Assembly (NCBI RefSeq): GCF_017353185.1
Contig: NZ_JAFMYV010000003.1
Coordinates: forward strand, 372,001 to 436,000
Direction of reading: 5' to 3'
Source: Fibrella rubiginis
Lineage (GTDB): Bacteria > Bacteroidota > Bacteroidia > Cytophagales > Spirosomataceae
Length of the DNA: 64,000 bases
The translations under genes were made by a program, and so were the position numbers. The notes under the pieces are model-generated. The model saw only the letters and a list, made by a program, of their open reading frames with translations. It did not search any database and was not told the DNA's origin. Below, piece by piece: positions 19,338 through 27,672 of this stretch. Position 1 is the first letter of the stretch, and each line of letters starts with the position of its first letter.

Positions 19338-19396
19338 TCGGGAAGGCGGAAGTGGACTGTCCACGACTCTCCCGCCCAAAGCGGGACACGCTACCA
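19338..19396 (-). pseudogene. Decayed tRNA-like copy next to tRNA-Pro
   Basis: On the minus strand this stretch keeps the 3' acceptor half (GCCTTCCCGA), a D-arm piece (GGTAGCGTG) and spacing close to the intact tRNA-Pro 91 nt away. The T-loop has become a short hairpin (GTGGACAGTCCAC) and the 5' acceptor half is missing. The anticodon region folds as TCCCG-CTTTGGG-CGGGA; the TTTGGG suggests descent from tRNA-Pro(UGG). It cannot be a working tRNA as written. Because both remaining stems pair perfectly and a terminator follows, a small structured RNA is also possible. Confidence 0.55.
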
Positions 19397-19399
19397 ATG

Positions 19400-19426
19400 A
19401 AAAAGCCAGCCATTGCTGACTGGCTT
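19400..19426 (-). terminator. Terminator of tRNA-Pro
   Basis: Hairpin AAGCCAG...CTGGCTT followed by TTTTTC on the minus strand, starting 3 nt after the tRNA 3' end. Confidence 0.75.
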
Positions 19427-19428
19427 GG

Positions 19429-19502
19429 TCGGGAAGGCGGGATTCGAACCCACGACCTCTTGCACCCCATGCAAGCACGCTACCGGACTGCGCTACATCC
19501 CG
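19429..19502 (-). tRNA. tRNA-Pro (anticodon GGG)
   Basis: A 74-nt cloverleaf: acceptor CGGGATG/CTTCCCG, D-arm GCGC...GCGT, anticodon arm CTTGC-ATGGGGT-GCAAG, T-arm GTGGG-TTCGAAT-CCCGC, discriminator A. The anticodon GGG reads CCC/CCU proline codons, and the C1-G72 pair is the bacterial proline identity feature. The acceptor stem has a T-T mismatch at 6-67. CCA is not encoded. Confidence 0.95.
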
Positions 19503-19528
19503 TTTTAGTGAGACAAAGATAAAGGAAG

Positions 19529-19661
19529 GGAGTTCAAAGTCCAAAGTCTAATGTCTAAAGTTGCTTCGCCAGTCCGTCGTTCACCGAATCGATGCAGTTC
19601 GCAATAGCTTCGCGTGAAGCAACTTTAGACATTAGACATTAGACTTTGGACTTTGAACTCC
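19529..19661. repeat. AT-rich intergenic palindrome, family 2
   Basis: Arms 19529-19569 and 19616-19661 match (GGAGTTCAAAGTCCAAAGTC...) except that the right arm has one extra TAATGTC unit. The palindrome ends 1 nt from the stop codon of the metalloprotease gene. It shares words such as AAAGTCTAA and GTCTAAAGTT with the palindromes at 34370, 43765 and 47359. Confidence 0.9.
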
Positions 19662-19662
19662 T

Positions 19663-22263
19663 TTACTTCTTCGGATCCAGCGCCTGCTGAATGCGGGCTT
19701 GCAGGTCGGCGAGGTGGTAGCGGCTCATGGTGTCGGTTTGGCGGGGAACGGCGGCGGCGACACTACGCTGTAGACCAACGAGTTCACCCCGTACAACCGA
19801 CATGATATCCGACTTCCGAATATCCGTTACCGGACCGGGGTTGAACCGGAAACCAGCCCCGCTAAAGGGGGCTGCGGCGCCACCCGCCGAGGCCGGTGTG
19901 TTCAGCACGGCAATCAGTTTCTCGGCATACGCTTTCTGCAGATTCCGGCGGAACAGGTCGATGGGCTTGTTTGTGGTTAGCTCCTTAAAAATACCGTTCT
20001 GCAAATCGGTCATGAACTCAATAAGCGAATAACCTGGTGTGCCCGACTGCCCCATCGTGCCTGAACCCGTTTCGATCAGCCGCGACAACCGACCCACATC
20101 GGTAAGGCTGTTGAGGGTGGTTTCCTGCAAGGTGCGGATATAGTCTACCCCCTGATCGGGACGTACCAGCGGCAGAATTTTTGGGTCCAGCAGCCAGGTT
20201 GGGGTTTGGAATAATTGGGCATTGAGGAATGCTACGGCCTCTTTTTGCAGGGCGCGGGGCGTAGGTTCGTAGACCATCATGCCGGTTTGGTCATAGGTGC
20301 GGGGGGTCTCGTAGATACCGCCCACATACTTGGTCACATGGCCCATGTACCGCCGAAACTGACCCACGATCTCGCCGTGCATTTCGCGGAGCTTGTCATA
20401 ATCCTCGGCCTCTTCGCGGGTCCACTCAACCAAGTTGGGCAGAATGCGCTTAAGGTTTTTGATGCCGTATTCGCTCGCTTTCATGGCGTTGTCGCCCAGG
20501 TCTTCGCTCTGCGAACGGGGGTCCATCGGGTTTATTTCCGTACCAAACCAGTAGCGCGGGTCCTTCTCGTGGCTCTTCACCATCTCGTTCAGCACCAGCT
20601 TGTCGGCAGTGGCATCTTTGGTGTCGTAGATGGGTTTGTAGCCCCATTCCACGGCCCAGATGTCGTAGGTACCAATGCGTGGAAACAGGTCGGTGATGCC
20701 GTCTTCGGGTTGGGCTACGTAGTTGAAACGGGCGTAGTCCATGATGGAAGCGGTGTGGCCATTTTGGGCAATAAACGCCTTGTCGCGCAGTTTCTCTACC
20801 GGCGTAGCGTGGCTGGACCCGAAATTATGGCGCAGCCCCAGCGTGTGGCCTACCTCGTGGCTCGACACAAACCGCACCAGTTGACCCATCAGTTCATCGT
20901 CGAATTTGGGCTTGCGGGCGCGGGCATCTACGGCGGCACCCTGTACCACATACCACTTCCGCAACAGGTTCATCACGTTATGATACCAGCCAATATGACT
21001 CTCAATAATCTCGCCCGACCGGGGGTCGTTGACGTTGGGGCCGTAGGCGTTTTCAATGTCAGACGCGAAATAGCGGATCACCGAATACCGGGCATCTTCC
21101 AGACTCAGGGTAGTGTCGGCGCGGTCCCAGTCTTTAGCCATAACCGCGTTTTTCCAACCCGCTTTTTCAAACGCTTTCTGCCAGTCGGCCACACCCAATT
21201 TCAGAAAAGGGCGCCATTTGGTAGGCGTAGCGGGGTCGATGTAATAAACAATGGGCTTTTTCGGCTCGATCATCTCACCCTTTTTTTGCCGTTCGGCGTC
21301 GGCCTCATTTTTGGGCTCCAGCCGCCACCGCACCGCAAACGTCTCATCTTCCGTGCGTTGTGAATTGTCGTCATAAACGGTGTAGTTATTGGCAAAGTAG
21401 CCCACGCGGCTGTCGAACAGGCGTTTGCGCATGGGCACTTTCGGCAGCAAAATCATCGACGTGTTGATCTCCATCGTCACGGCACCGGCATCATTACCCC
21501 CCGGCAGGCTTACCGTGGGCAGTGGCGAGGGCGTAGCCGACGGCGGCGTGGGCGTGGTATTGACATTGAACGTGCGCACCACCCGCACCTCGGTGTTGAT
21601 GGGGTACGATTTCACGCTTTGAATAAACGACCGGTCGGCCGCCGCCGCCGTGATCCGGTAGCGGAACTTGGTTGTGGGCGTCAGCGACACAACCTGATTA
21701 TCATTCCGGAAGAAATCGGTCACGTCGATTACCGACGAGCTGTCTTTACGAATGGCCCGAACATCGAACGCCGCCGCGATGGGTTCTACGTTCGAGTTGC
21801 GCACAGCCTGCGAAATGGGTAGGGTGTCGCCCCCGGCCGTGCTGACGTTGATGTAGCTAACCACCCGGAGCAGCAGCCGTTTGTCAGGGCCTCGTTCCCA
21901 GCGTAGCACCTGCCGGTTGGCCAGTTCGCCGCCGTAGCCCGCGCCGGTGGGCGCTTTGGCAATGCGGGTGATGGCCATAAACTCACGCCCCAGCAGCGAG
22001 TCGGCAATTTCGAGGTAATACTTGTCGTCGATTTGGTGGGCGGTAAACAACCCCTTGCTGGTTTTGGCCGCTTTGGTAATCACCTCGCGGTAGGGTTTAA
22101 TGGCTACCCGGGGCGGCCCGGCGGCAGTAGGCGAGGCCGTATTGGTGGTGGGTGGAGTGGCCGTAGCTGATGCGGGAGCAGTGGGTCGGTTCTGCGCCTG
22201 CGTGGGCAAAGCAAGCCCCAGCAGCGCCAAGCCGCACAAGCTTTTTAGTAACTGTTGATGCAT
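19663..22263 (-). CDS. Exported zinc metalloprotease with DUF5117/DUF5118-type domains
   Basis: 866 residues with a signal peptide (LLKSLCGLALLGLALPTQA) and a low-complexity Pro/Ala/Thr linker. The catalytic zinc motif HEVGHTLGLRHNFGSSH is the extended HExxHxxGxxH (metzincin-like) form with a third histidine. The large N-terminal and C-terminal regions match the pattern of Bacteroidota zinc-dependent metalloproteases (for example LKLGVADWQKAFEKAGW and IMDYARFNYVAQPEDG). Probably periplasmic or envelope protein turnover. It is transcribed alone; the long palindrome 3' of it probably marks its transcript end. Confidence 0.88.
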   Translation of the reverse strand: MHQQLLKSLCGLALLGLALPTQAQNRPTAPASATATPPTTNTASPTAAGPPRVAIKPYREVITKAAKTSKGLFTAHQIDDKYYLEIADSLLGREFMAITRIAKAPTGAGYGGELANRQVLRWERGPDKRLLLRVVSYINVSTAGGDTLPISQAVRNSNVEPIAAAFDVRAIRKDSSSVIDVTDFFRNDNQVVSLTPTTKFRYRITAAAADRSFIQSVKSYPINTEVRVVRTFNVNTTPTPPSATPSPLPTVSLPGGNDAGAVTMEINTSMILLPKVPMRKRLFDSRVGYFANNYTVYDDNSQRTEDETFAVRWRLEPKNEADAERQKKGEMIEPKKPIVYYIDPATPTKWRPFLKLGVADWQKAFEKAGWKNAVMAKDWDRADTTLSLEDARYSVIRYFASDIENAYGPNVNDPRSGEIIESHIGWYHNVMNLLRKWYVVQGAAVDARARKPKFDDELMGQLVRFVSSHEVGHTLGLRHNFGSSHATPVEKLRDKAFIAQNGHTASIMDYARFNYVAQPEDGITDLFPRIGTYDIWAVEWGYKPIYDTKDATADKLVLNEMVKSHEKDPRYWFGTEINPMDPRSQSEDLGDNAMKASEYGIKNLKRILPNLVEWTREEAEDYDKLREMHGEIVGQFRRYMGHVTKYVGGIYETPRTYDQTGMMVYEPTPRALQKEAVAFLNAQLFQTPTWLLDPKILPLVRPDQGVDYIRTLQETTLNSLTDVGRLSRLIETGSGTMGQSGTPGYSLIEFMTDLQNGIFKELTTNKPIDLFRRNLQKAYAEKLIAVLNTPASAGGAAAPFSGAGFRFNPGPVTDIRKSDIMSVVRGELVGLQRSVAAAVPRQTDTMSRYHLADLQARIQQALDPKK

Positions 22264-22380
22264 GGAAATAGGTTATTTTTACAAAAGAAGCCGCGTGAAT
22301 ACGCAGTCAATAAACGCCGGAATAAGGTCCGGCTACTCATTTCTGTAATGTGCTATTACAGGCTTTAAAAGCCTTTTTCC

Positions 22381-22899
22381 ATGAAATACCCCCGCCGTCT
22401 TTCGTCAGGTGCCAACAATACGGTCATTGTCTTGTCAGAGACGGAGGTGGCTAAGCTCTTTACGGGCGATACGCGGTCAGACATTGGTTCGGAGGCTGAG
22501 AAAATGAAGGTTGCCAATGCCATTAATGACCTTGTGGTGCGCTTCGTTCGCCTCGATTACAACGAAGCCCTTGCTGCCGAAATGCTGGTGATGGAACGCA
22601 TCCGTCCCATTGATTATCGGGCTTACGAAGTAGAACGCCGAGAACTCTGGTTCGATGTTTTCGCCGACGAACTAGCTCAACTCCACGCCAGTGGCTTCGT
22701 CCACCGTGACCTGAAACGCCCCTCCAACCTCGACGGCCTAGCTTTCGACAACATCCTCCTCACCGAACAGGGCTTGCGCCTGATTGATGTAGGCATTTCG
22801 GCGTTAAAAAGTCAGGTTGGCGATACGATTTTTGCCAAATACATCGAGATAGAACAAGCCGAAATGGTTCAGTTCAAGGCGTATTTTTTGAATCGATAA
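22381..22899 (+). CDS. Very small protein-kinase-like protein
   Basis: Only 172 residues, yet kinase landmarks are recognisable: a glycine-poor nucleotide loop (LSSGANNTVIV), lysine in VAKLF (about 25), a possible helix-C glutamate (about 38-40), the catalytic loop GFVHRDLKRPSN (His108-Arg109-Asp110) with FDNILLT after a short insertion (Asn124), and LRLIDVGIS where Asp136-Val-Gly stands for DFG. The protein ends about 35 residues later, so most of the C-lobe of a normal kinase is absent. It could be a minimal kinase of Bud32/RIO-like size or a pseudokinase. It is transcribed alone, divergent from the metalloprotease. I do not recognise a named family. Confidence 0.65.
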   Translation: MKYPRRLSSGANNTVIVLSETEVAKLFTGDTRSDIGSEAEKMKVANAINDLVVRFVRLDYNEALAAEMLVMERIRPIDYRAYEVERRELWFDVFADELAQLHASGFVHRDLKRPSNLDGLAFDNILLTEQGLRLIDVGISALKSQVGDTIFAKYIEIEQAEMVQFKAYFLNR

Positions 22900-22938
22900 C
22901 CAAATAGCGGCTGTTACTTGTGCGGTATCCTATATCAG

Positions 22939-23166
22939 AGGCAAGAGGCCTGGAGGTTGAACGCCACGGCTTTAGCTTGGCGCTACGAGACCGCTCACCT
23001 CCTCCCTTTGGCGACTTTAGTCGCCCGTTTCAATCTGACTTATATACTCGATGGGGCTACAGCGATATTGTCCAGGCGGGCGACTTTAGTCGCTAAAAGG
23101 GAAGAGTTGGGCGGTTTCGTAGCGCCAGGCTAAAGCTGTGGCGTTCAACCTCCGGGCCTCTTGCCT
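22939..23166. repeat. Imperfect palindrome, family with GCGACTTTAGTCGC
   Basis: Arms 22939-23027 and 23077-23166 are inverted repeats of about 90 nt with about nine mismatches. Each arm contains the small dyad GCGACTTTAGTCGC or a close variant and a GGCTTTAGCTTGGCGCTACG segment. It fills most of the gap between the small kinase gene and the downstream terminator. The open frame inside it is not a gene. Confidence 0.88.
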
Positions 23167-23205
23167 TTGCGGCAGATCATTACAATTTCACGTCCTTCTT
23201 TACAC

Positions 23206-23242
23206 GAAAAAGACCCCTGACACTGTGTCAGGGGTCTTTTTC
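23206..23242. terminator. Bidirectional intrinsic terminator
   Basis: Perfect 18-nt arms GAAAAAGACCCCTGACAC / GTGTCAGGGGTCTTTTTC, placed between convergent genes, with A- and T-runs on both sides. Confidence 0.92.
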
Positions 23243-23260
23243 ATTACTCGATCAGGTGCT

Positions 23261-25684
23261 TTAGTTCTTTCCGCTACCCTGCTTGGCGGGGGGGGCGGGG
23301 GCTTGTGAGGCCTGCCGTTGCTGCTGCATGGGGTTGGGGCCTGCAGGCGGGCCGAAACCACCGGGGCGTTGCTTGAACAACTGGAACCGCGTAGGCTTCG
23401 ACGTGCGTGGGAACGAGTTATTCTCCGTGTCGATATCAGCGATTTCCTGGTAGGGATCCAGCGTCCACTGCGTCACTTTCTTCGACGTGGCAATCACCTT
23501 GGCAATCTGGTTGTTGTTAAACCGCCAGATTTCGGCGGGGAACCGGGCCGTCGAATCGGTGCCGTCTTCAAACTCCATCCGCACGATTACGGGCATTGGC
23601 AAACCGCCTTTATTTTTCAGGGTCAGCGTATAGAAATTTTGCTTCGACTCCAGCACCGCCCGTTCGTCGGGGGTGAGCGTGGCAAGGTAATCCTGGTATT
23701 TCTTACGGTCGGCGTCCGTCACGGCAAACTGGTCGTAACGGTTGTAGAAGTCCATCATCGTGGTGTCCTGGCTTACCACCGTTTCGTCTTTCTTCAGGGC
23801 GTCGCGCTGCTTCGACACCGTGTTCATCCGGCGCTTGTAGGCTTCGCGGGCTTCGGCTTTGACCACCTCCGGATTTTGACTGCTCGGCTGATACCAGTTT
23901 ACCGTAACAAGGTCCTGATCCACAGGCTCTACACCATAAAACCAGCCTTTCCAGAACCAATCCAGATCTACGCCTGAAGCGTCTTCCAGTGTGCGGAAAA
24001 AGTCGGCTGGTTCGGGCGATTTGAACGCCCACCGGCGGGCATATTCCTTGAAGGCGTAGTCGAACAGGTCGCGGCCCATGACGGTTTCGCGCAGAATGTT
24101 CAGGGCTGTGGCGGGTTTGGCGTAGGCATTGGCACCCAGGTTGATGACGTTGTCGGACGAAGTCATAATCGGCGAGAGCACCGACTTATCAGCCTTCATG
24201 TAGTCGACAATGTATTGGGGTTCGCCACGGCGGCTGGGGAAATTATAGTCCCACTCTTTTTCGGCCAGATATTGGCAGAAGGTGTTCAGGCCTTCGTCCA
24301 TCCAGGTCCATTGGCGCTCGTCGGAGTTCACGATCATGGGGAAGAAATTGTGGCCCACCTCGTGAATGATTACACCGATCATGCCCGCTTTCACCTGCTC
24401 CGAATACGTACCGTCGGCCTCCGGACGACCACCATTAAACGAGATCATGGGGTATTCCATGCCGCCACCCGCTGTGGCGTGGCACGAAATAGCCACCGGG
24501 TAGGGGTACTTGATGGTCCGGTTGCCATACGATTTCAGCGTATGCTCGACCACGCGGGTTGAATACTGGCCCCATAGTGGATTACCCTCTTTCGAGTAAA
24601 AGGACATGCTCCATATCTTGTGGCCGTCACCGTAAACATCCGTTTGCATGGCATCCCAGATGAACTTGCGGCTGCTGGCGAAGGCAAAATCGCGCACGTT
24701 GTCAGCTTTGTAGACCCACGTTTTGGTGCCTTTCACGTCGGCAGGTCGGGCCTTTTCGGCGGCCTCAGCTTCGGCCTGGGTCACGATCACCACGGGCGTT
24801 TTGCTGGCGGCAGCTTTGGCCATGCGTTGCTGTTGGGCAGATGTCAGCACCTGTCTGTAGTTCTGGCACTCACCCGTTGAGCCAACAATGTGGTCGCTTG
24901 GCACGGTGATGGCCACTTTGTAATTACCGAAGATGAGCGTGAATTCGCCCTGCCCCAGAAACTGCTTATTCTGCCAGCCGTTTACGTCGTTGTATGCGCA
25001 AAGTCTTGGAAACCAGTGTGCTATGAAATAGTTACTGTTACCATCCTTGAATTTTTCGTAGCCCGAACGGCCATAATACTCGGTGATGAAGTAATTCCAG
25101 TCGACGTTGAATGAGTACGACGTACCCGGCTTCAGCGGCGTGGGCAGGTCAATGCGCATCATCGTTTCGTTGATGGTGTAGGGCAGTGGCTGCACGTTCT
25201 TGCCCGCCGAGGTCACCTTCGTGATCTTGTAGCCAAACTTGTCACTCGCCTGCTGCTGGCTGCGTTCGCGTACCGATGTCAGGTTTTGCAACTGCGTGAA
25301 GCTCATGCCGCCCTCGCTCACGCCACCCGTGCGGGTGATGCTGCCGGTTGATCCCTTGGCAAACAGGTTCTGGTCGAGTTGCAGCCAGATGTAACGCAAC
25401 TCGTCAGTCGAGTTGTTGTGGTATGTAATCGTTTCAGTGCCGGTAATTTTCTGTTGCGCGTCGTCGAGGGTGGCCTTGATATCGTAGTCGGCGCGGTTTT
25501 GGAAATAGTCTTTACCCGGTGCACCAGCGGCAGTACGGAAGGTGTTGGGCGTGGGCAAGGCAGGTCCCATCTGTTCGAACTTGTCATTGGCGCTGAAGTT
25601 CGACGGAGCCGTTTGGGCCGCGGCCCGTTCGCTGAGTAGCAGGGCCAGGCCCAGAGCCAGCACCGACCCGATTGTGTGTCGCAT
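23261..25684 (-). CDS. M1 family metallopeptidase (exported)
   Basis: 807 residues counted from the ATG at 25684, chosen because it gives a signal peptide (MRHTIGSVLALGLALLLS). The zinc site is HEVGHNFFP with the third ligand in WMDEGLNTF, the HExxH-x18-E spacing of M1 peptidases. A GGMEYPMISF segment upstream matches the GxMEN exopeptidase motif region. The C-terminal half includes a region rich in Lys/Asp and ends in a Gln/Pro/Ala tail (PMQQQRQASQAPAPPA). Probably a periplasmic aminopeptidase acting on peptides. No T9SS domain is seen. Convergent with the small kinase gene; the shared terminator lies at 23206. Confidence 0.9.
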   Translation of the reverse strand: MRHTIGSVLALGLALLLSERAAAQTAPSNFSANDKFEQMGPALPTPNTFRTAAGAPGKDYFQNRADYDIKATLDDAQQKITGTETITYHNNSTDELRYIWLQLDQNLFAKGSTGSITRTGGVSEGGMSFTQLQNLTSVRERSQQQASDKFGYKITKVTSAGKNVQPLPYTINETMMRIDLPTPLKPGTSYSFNVDWNYFITEYYGRSGYEKFKDGNSNYFIAHWFPRLCAYNDVNGWQNKQFLGQGEFTLIFGNYKVAITVPSDHIVGSTGECQNYRQVLTSAQQQRMAKAAASKTPVVIVTQAEAEAAEKARPADVKGTKTWVYKADNVRDFAFASSRKFIWDAMQTDVYGDGHKIWSMSFYSKEGNPLWGQYSTRVVEHTLKSYGNRTIKYPYPVAISCHATAGGGMEYPMISFNGGRPEADGTYSEQVKAGMIGVIIHEVGHNFFPMIVNSDERQWTWMDEGLNTFCQYLAEKEWDYNFPSRRGEPQYIVDYMKADKSVLSPIMTSSDNVINLGANAYAKPATALNILRETVMGRDLFDYAFKEYARRWAFKSPEPADFFRTLEDASGVDLDWFWKGWFYGVEPVDQDLVTVNWYQPSSQNPEVVKAEAREAYKRRMNTVSKQRDALKKDETVVSQDTTMMDFYNRYDQFAVTDADRKKYQDYLATLTPDERAVLESKQNFYTLTLKNKGGLPMPVIVRMEFEDGTDSTARFPAEIWRFNNNQIAKVIATSKKVTQWTLDPYQEIADIDTENNSFPRTSKPTRFQLFKQRPGGFGPPAGPNPMQQQRQASQAPAPPAKQGSGKN

Positions 25685-25879
25685 AGAATTGAGTTTGTGA
25701 ATGAAAAACCACCTTAAAAATAAAGAAAAAGCGGACAAGGTGTGGTTATACCCCCCTGCTCGCCGTCATTATCGGGTAGATACCAACTAATTATTGGCTG
25801 ATTCCCGTAAGCATAATGTAAAATTTGGCAGTGTTCCAATCTATCCGGTTACTTTAGCCCTGACAACGACGAACTCCTT

Positions 25880-26758
25880 ATGCGCAACCGAATAACCCTG
25901 GCCAGTTTACTGCTGCTTACTCTTTTTTCGGCCTGCAAGCCCGGCAAAAAGAAGACTGATGAGGCCGACCAATCCACATCGACGGTGGTGAATGAGCCAA
26001 TTCCGTATGACCTTGCCAACCCCGCACAGACGCATAAACTCCCCAGCGACCTGCGCGAAATTTCGGGCCTGAGTTATTACAAACCAGGTCGACTAGCCTG
26101 CGTGCAGGATGAGGTGGGCATGGTCTTTATCTACGATCTGGCTAAAAAGGCAGTGGTCGATAACCATGTTTTTGGCCCTAAAGGCGACTTTGAAGGGGTT
26201 GAATACGTGAACAAAACCCTCTATGCACTGCGCAGTGATGGAGAACTGTATGCCTTTGAACACGAAGACGGCAACGGTATCAAGATTATTGGCGGCGGCC
26301 CCCAAACGCGCCACATCAAGATAGACCTCCCAGGTAAGAATGACATGGAAGGACTGGGGTACGATCCCCAGCTAAACGCGCTGCTGCTGGCTACCAAAGA
26401 TGGCCCCGGCTCTGACGACAAAAAGATCTATTTCTACAGCCTGAAGAACAAGACGCTGTTCCAGGGCTTCATCCTGAAGCAGGCCAACGTGGCCGCATTC
26501 GGGCTGGGCGACAAAAAATTCAAGCCGTCGGGCATTGCCGTTCACCCCCAAACGCACGACTATTACCTGCTATCGGCCGCGTCGAATCAACTGCTGGTGT
26601 GTACGGTGCAGGGCAAGGTAAAATCAGTGATAAAACTGGATAAAGACCTGCTTCCGCAAGCCGAAGGCATCTGTTTTCTGCCCGACGGTACGCTCTGCAT
26701 CTCCAGCGAAGGCGACGGCAAAAAGGGCATTTTGGTACTATACAACATGAAGTCGTGA
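25880..26758 (+). CDS. SdiA-regulated-type beta-propeller lipoprotein
   Basis: 292 residues. The lipobox LLLTLFSAC places the acylated cysteine at about 19, so it is a membrane-anchored lipoprotein. The mature part has propeller-like strands: LREISGLSYYKPGRLACVQDE, GDFEGVEYVNKTLYALRSDGELY and PSGIAVHPQTHDYYLLSAASNQLLV. This matches the SdiA-regulated domain family seen in many Proteobacteria and Bacteroidota. No catalytic residues are known. TACTTTAG at about 25851 with TTTG upstream is a weak candidate promoter. Molecular role unknown. Confidence 0.75.
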   Translation: MRNRITLASLLLLTLFSACKPGKKKTDEADQSTSTVVNEPIPYDLANPAQTHKLPSDLREISGLSYYKPGRLACVQDEVGMVFIYDLAKKAVVDNHVFGPKGDFEGVEYVNKTLYALRSDGELYAFEHEDGNGIKIIGGGPQTRHIKIDLPGKNDMEGLGYDPQLNALLLATKDGPGSDDKKIYFYSLKNKTLFQGFILKQANVAAFGLGDKKFKPSGIAVHPQTHDYYLLSAASNQLLVCTVQGKVKSVIKLDKDLLPQAEGICFLPDGTLCISSEGDGKKGILVLYNMKS

Positions 26759-27045
26759 CCGATAAAATTTCCCTACACCTCCACACCTAGAGCAAGCCCC
26801 GTCGTTGTCGCTTGGCCCCGTTGTCGCTTGGCTCATGCCGAGTGACCCATATCAAAGGGCCTCCGGCCCGTAGGTTGACTTTGCAGCAATAGGCCAACAT
26901 GACTCAACGTCGCACTACGGGCCGGAGGCCCTTTGATATAGGTCACTCGGCATGAGCCAAGCGACAACGACGAGACAACGACGAGGCAACGGCAGTAAAA
27001 TGCAATCGTGACCGCTAAAACTTTCCCACTACCCCCACACCCAAA
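26754..27045. repeat. Long palindrome flanked by imperfect direct repeats
   Basis: Inner arms 26819-26873 and 26915-26969 (55 nt, one mismatch) contain CATGCCGAGTGACC and GGGCCTCCGGCCC. The palindrome is bracketed by direct repeats at 26754-26792 and 27007-27045 (TCGTGACCG, then TAAAA..TTTCCC, then CCACACC), about 80% identical. The left copy covers the stop codon of the SdiA-type gene; the right copy covers the end of the minus-strand gene. CGTTGTCGCTTGG also recurs in the left flank. Confidence 0.85.
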
Positions 27046-27554
27046 GCGGGCATACCCATAGGCAGCGGTGTGAACGCGGCACCAACCTGCACCCGGTAAT
27101 TTTGGCGTAACAGCGAGTTGTAGCGGGCAACCGATTTGTTTACCTGCGTATTGGCCACAATCACGGTACCGATGGCCAACACCGCACTACCACCGTAGAT
27201 TGTCCAGTATTCGCCCGAATTGAAGCCCGACGACCGGGTTCGGGCCAGGAAATAAATGACAGGGCCCAGGGCCGTAAGGCGGCTCACAGTGGTCCAGACC
27301 CGGAAGTTGCGGTAGTGCCGGTTTACGATAGGGTCGTTTAACTCAAAAAAGGGTACCTCCAGCGAATAAGGGCCAGTAAGCTTTTTGCCTCCGTAGTAGT
27401 AAACGCTACCCAGCGATGAAGACCCTAACGCCCGCTCAATAGGCCGCAGATGCGCGGGAATGGGCGTGGTTCGGTAGAACGAGGTGTCGCGCTGGGCATG
27501 GGCAGTAGTAACAAAACCCGCTAATAACCAGATAGTTAGTTGTATACGTGTCAA
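27015..27554 (-). CDS. Hypothetical exported/membrane protein
   Basis: The longest frame would start at 27674, inside the recO start codon, which is unlikely. A TTG at 27554 gives a clean signal peptide (TRIQLTIWLLAGFVTTAHA) and a 179-residue product. The mature part has DTSFYRTTPIPAHLRPIERAL, then two hydrophobic segments (ALGPVIYFLA and YGGSAVLAIGTVIVAN). No family is recognised; similar small proteins in Bacteroidota are annotated as hypothetical. It is transcribed divergently from recO with about 120 nt between the chosen starts. Confidence 0.55.
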   Translation of the reverse strand: MTRIQLTIWLLAGFVTTAHAQRDTSFYRTTPIPAHLRPIERALGSSSLGSVYYYGGKKLTGPYSLEVPFFELNDPIVNRHYRNFRVWTTVSRLTALGPVIYFLARTRSSGFNSGEYWTIYGGSAVLAIGTVIVANTQVNKSVARYNSLLRQNYRVQVGAAFTPLPMGMPALGVGVVGKF

Positions 27555-27672
27555 GAGATTGCGTGAAAAGTAGGTGTCGACTGTAGTCAGAAACGAGCCG
27601 GCAGGACAGATTGTTGCCCGGTACTTTTTTGGGTGTTCTGATGTTGTTTTAGTATCCGTTATCCGTTTGTCC

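Noticed and set aside
20215..21363. 382-codon plus-strand open frame
   Set aside because: It lies entirely opposite the metalloprotease gene, which has a signal peptide and zinc motif; the plus-strand product matches no family.
22918..23133. Short open frame after the small kinase gene
   Set aside because: It is formed by the arms of an inverted repeat.
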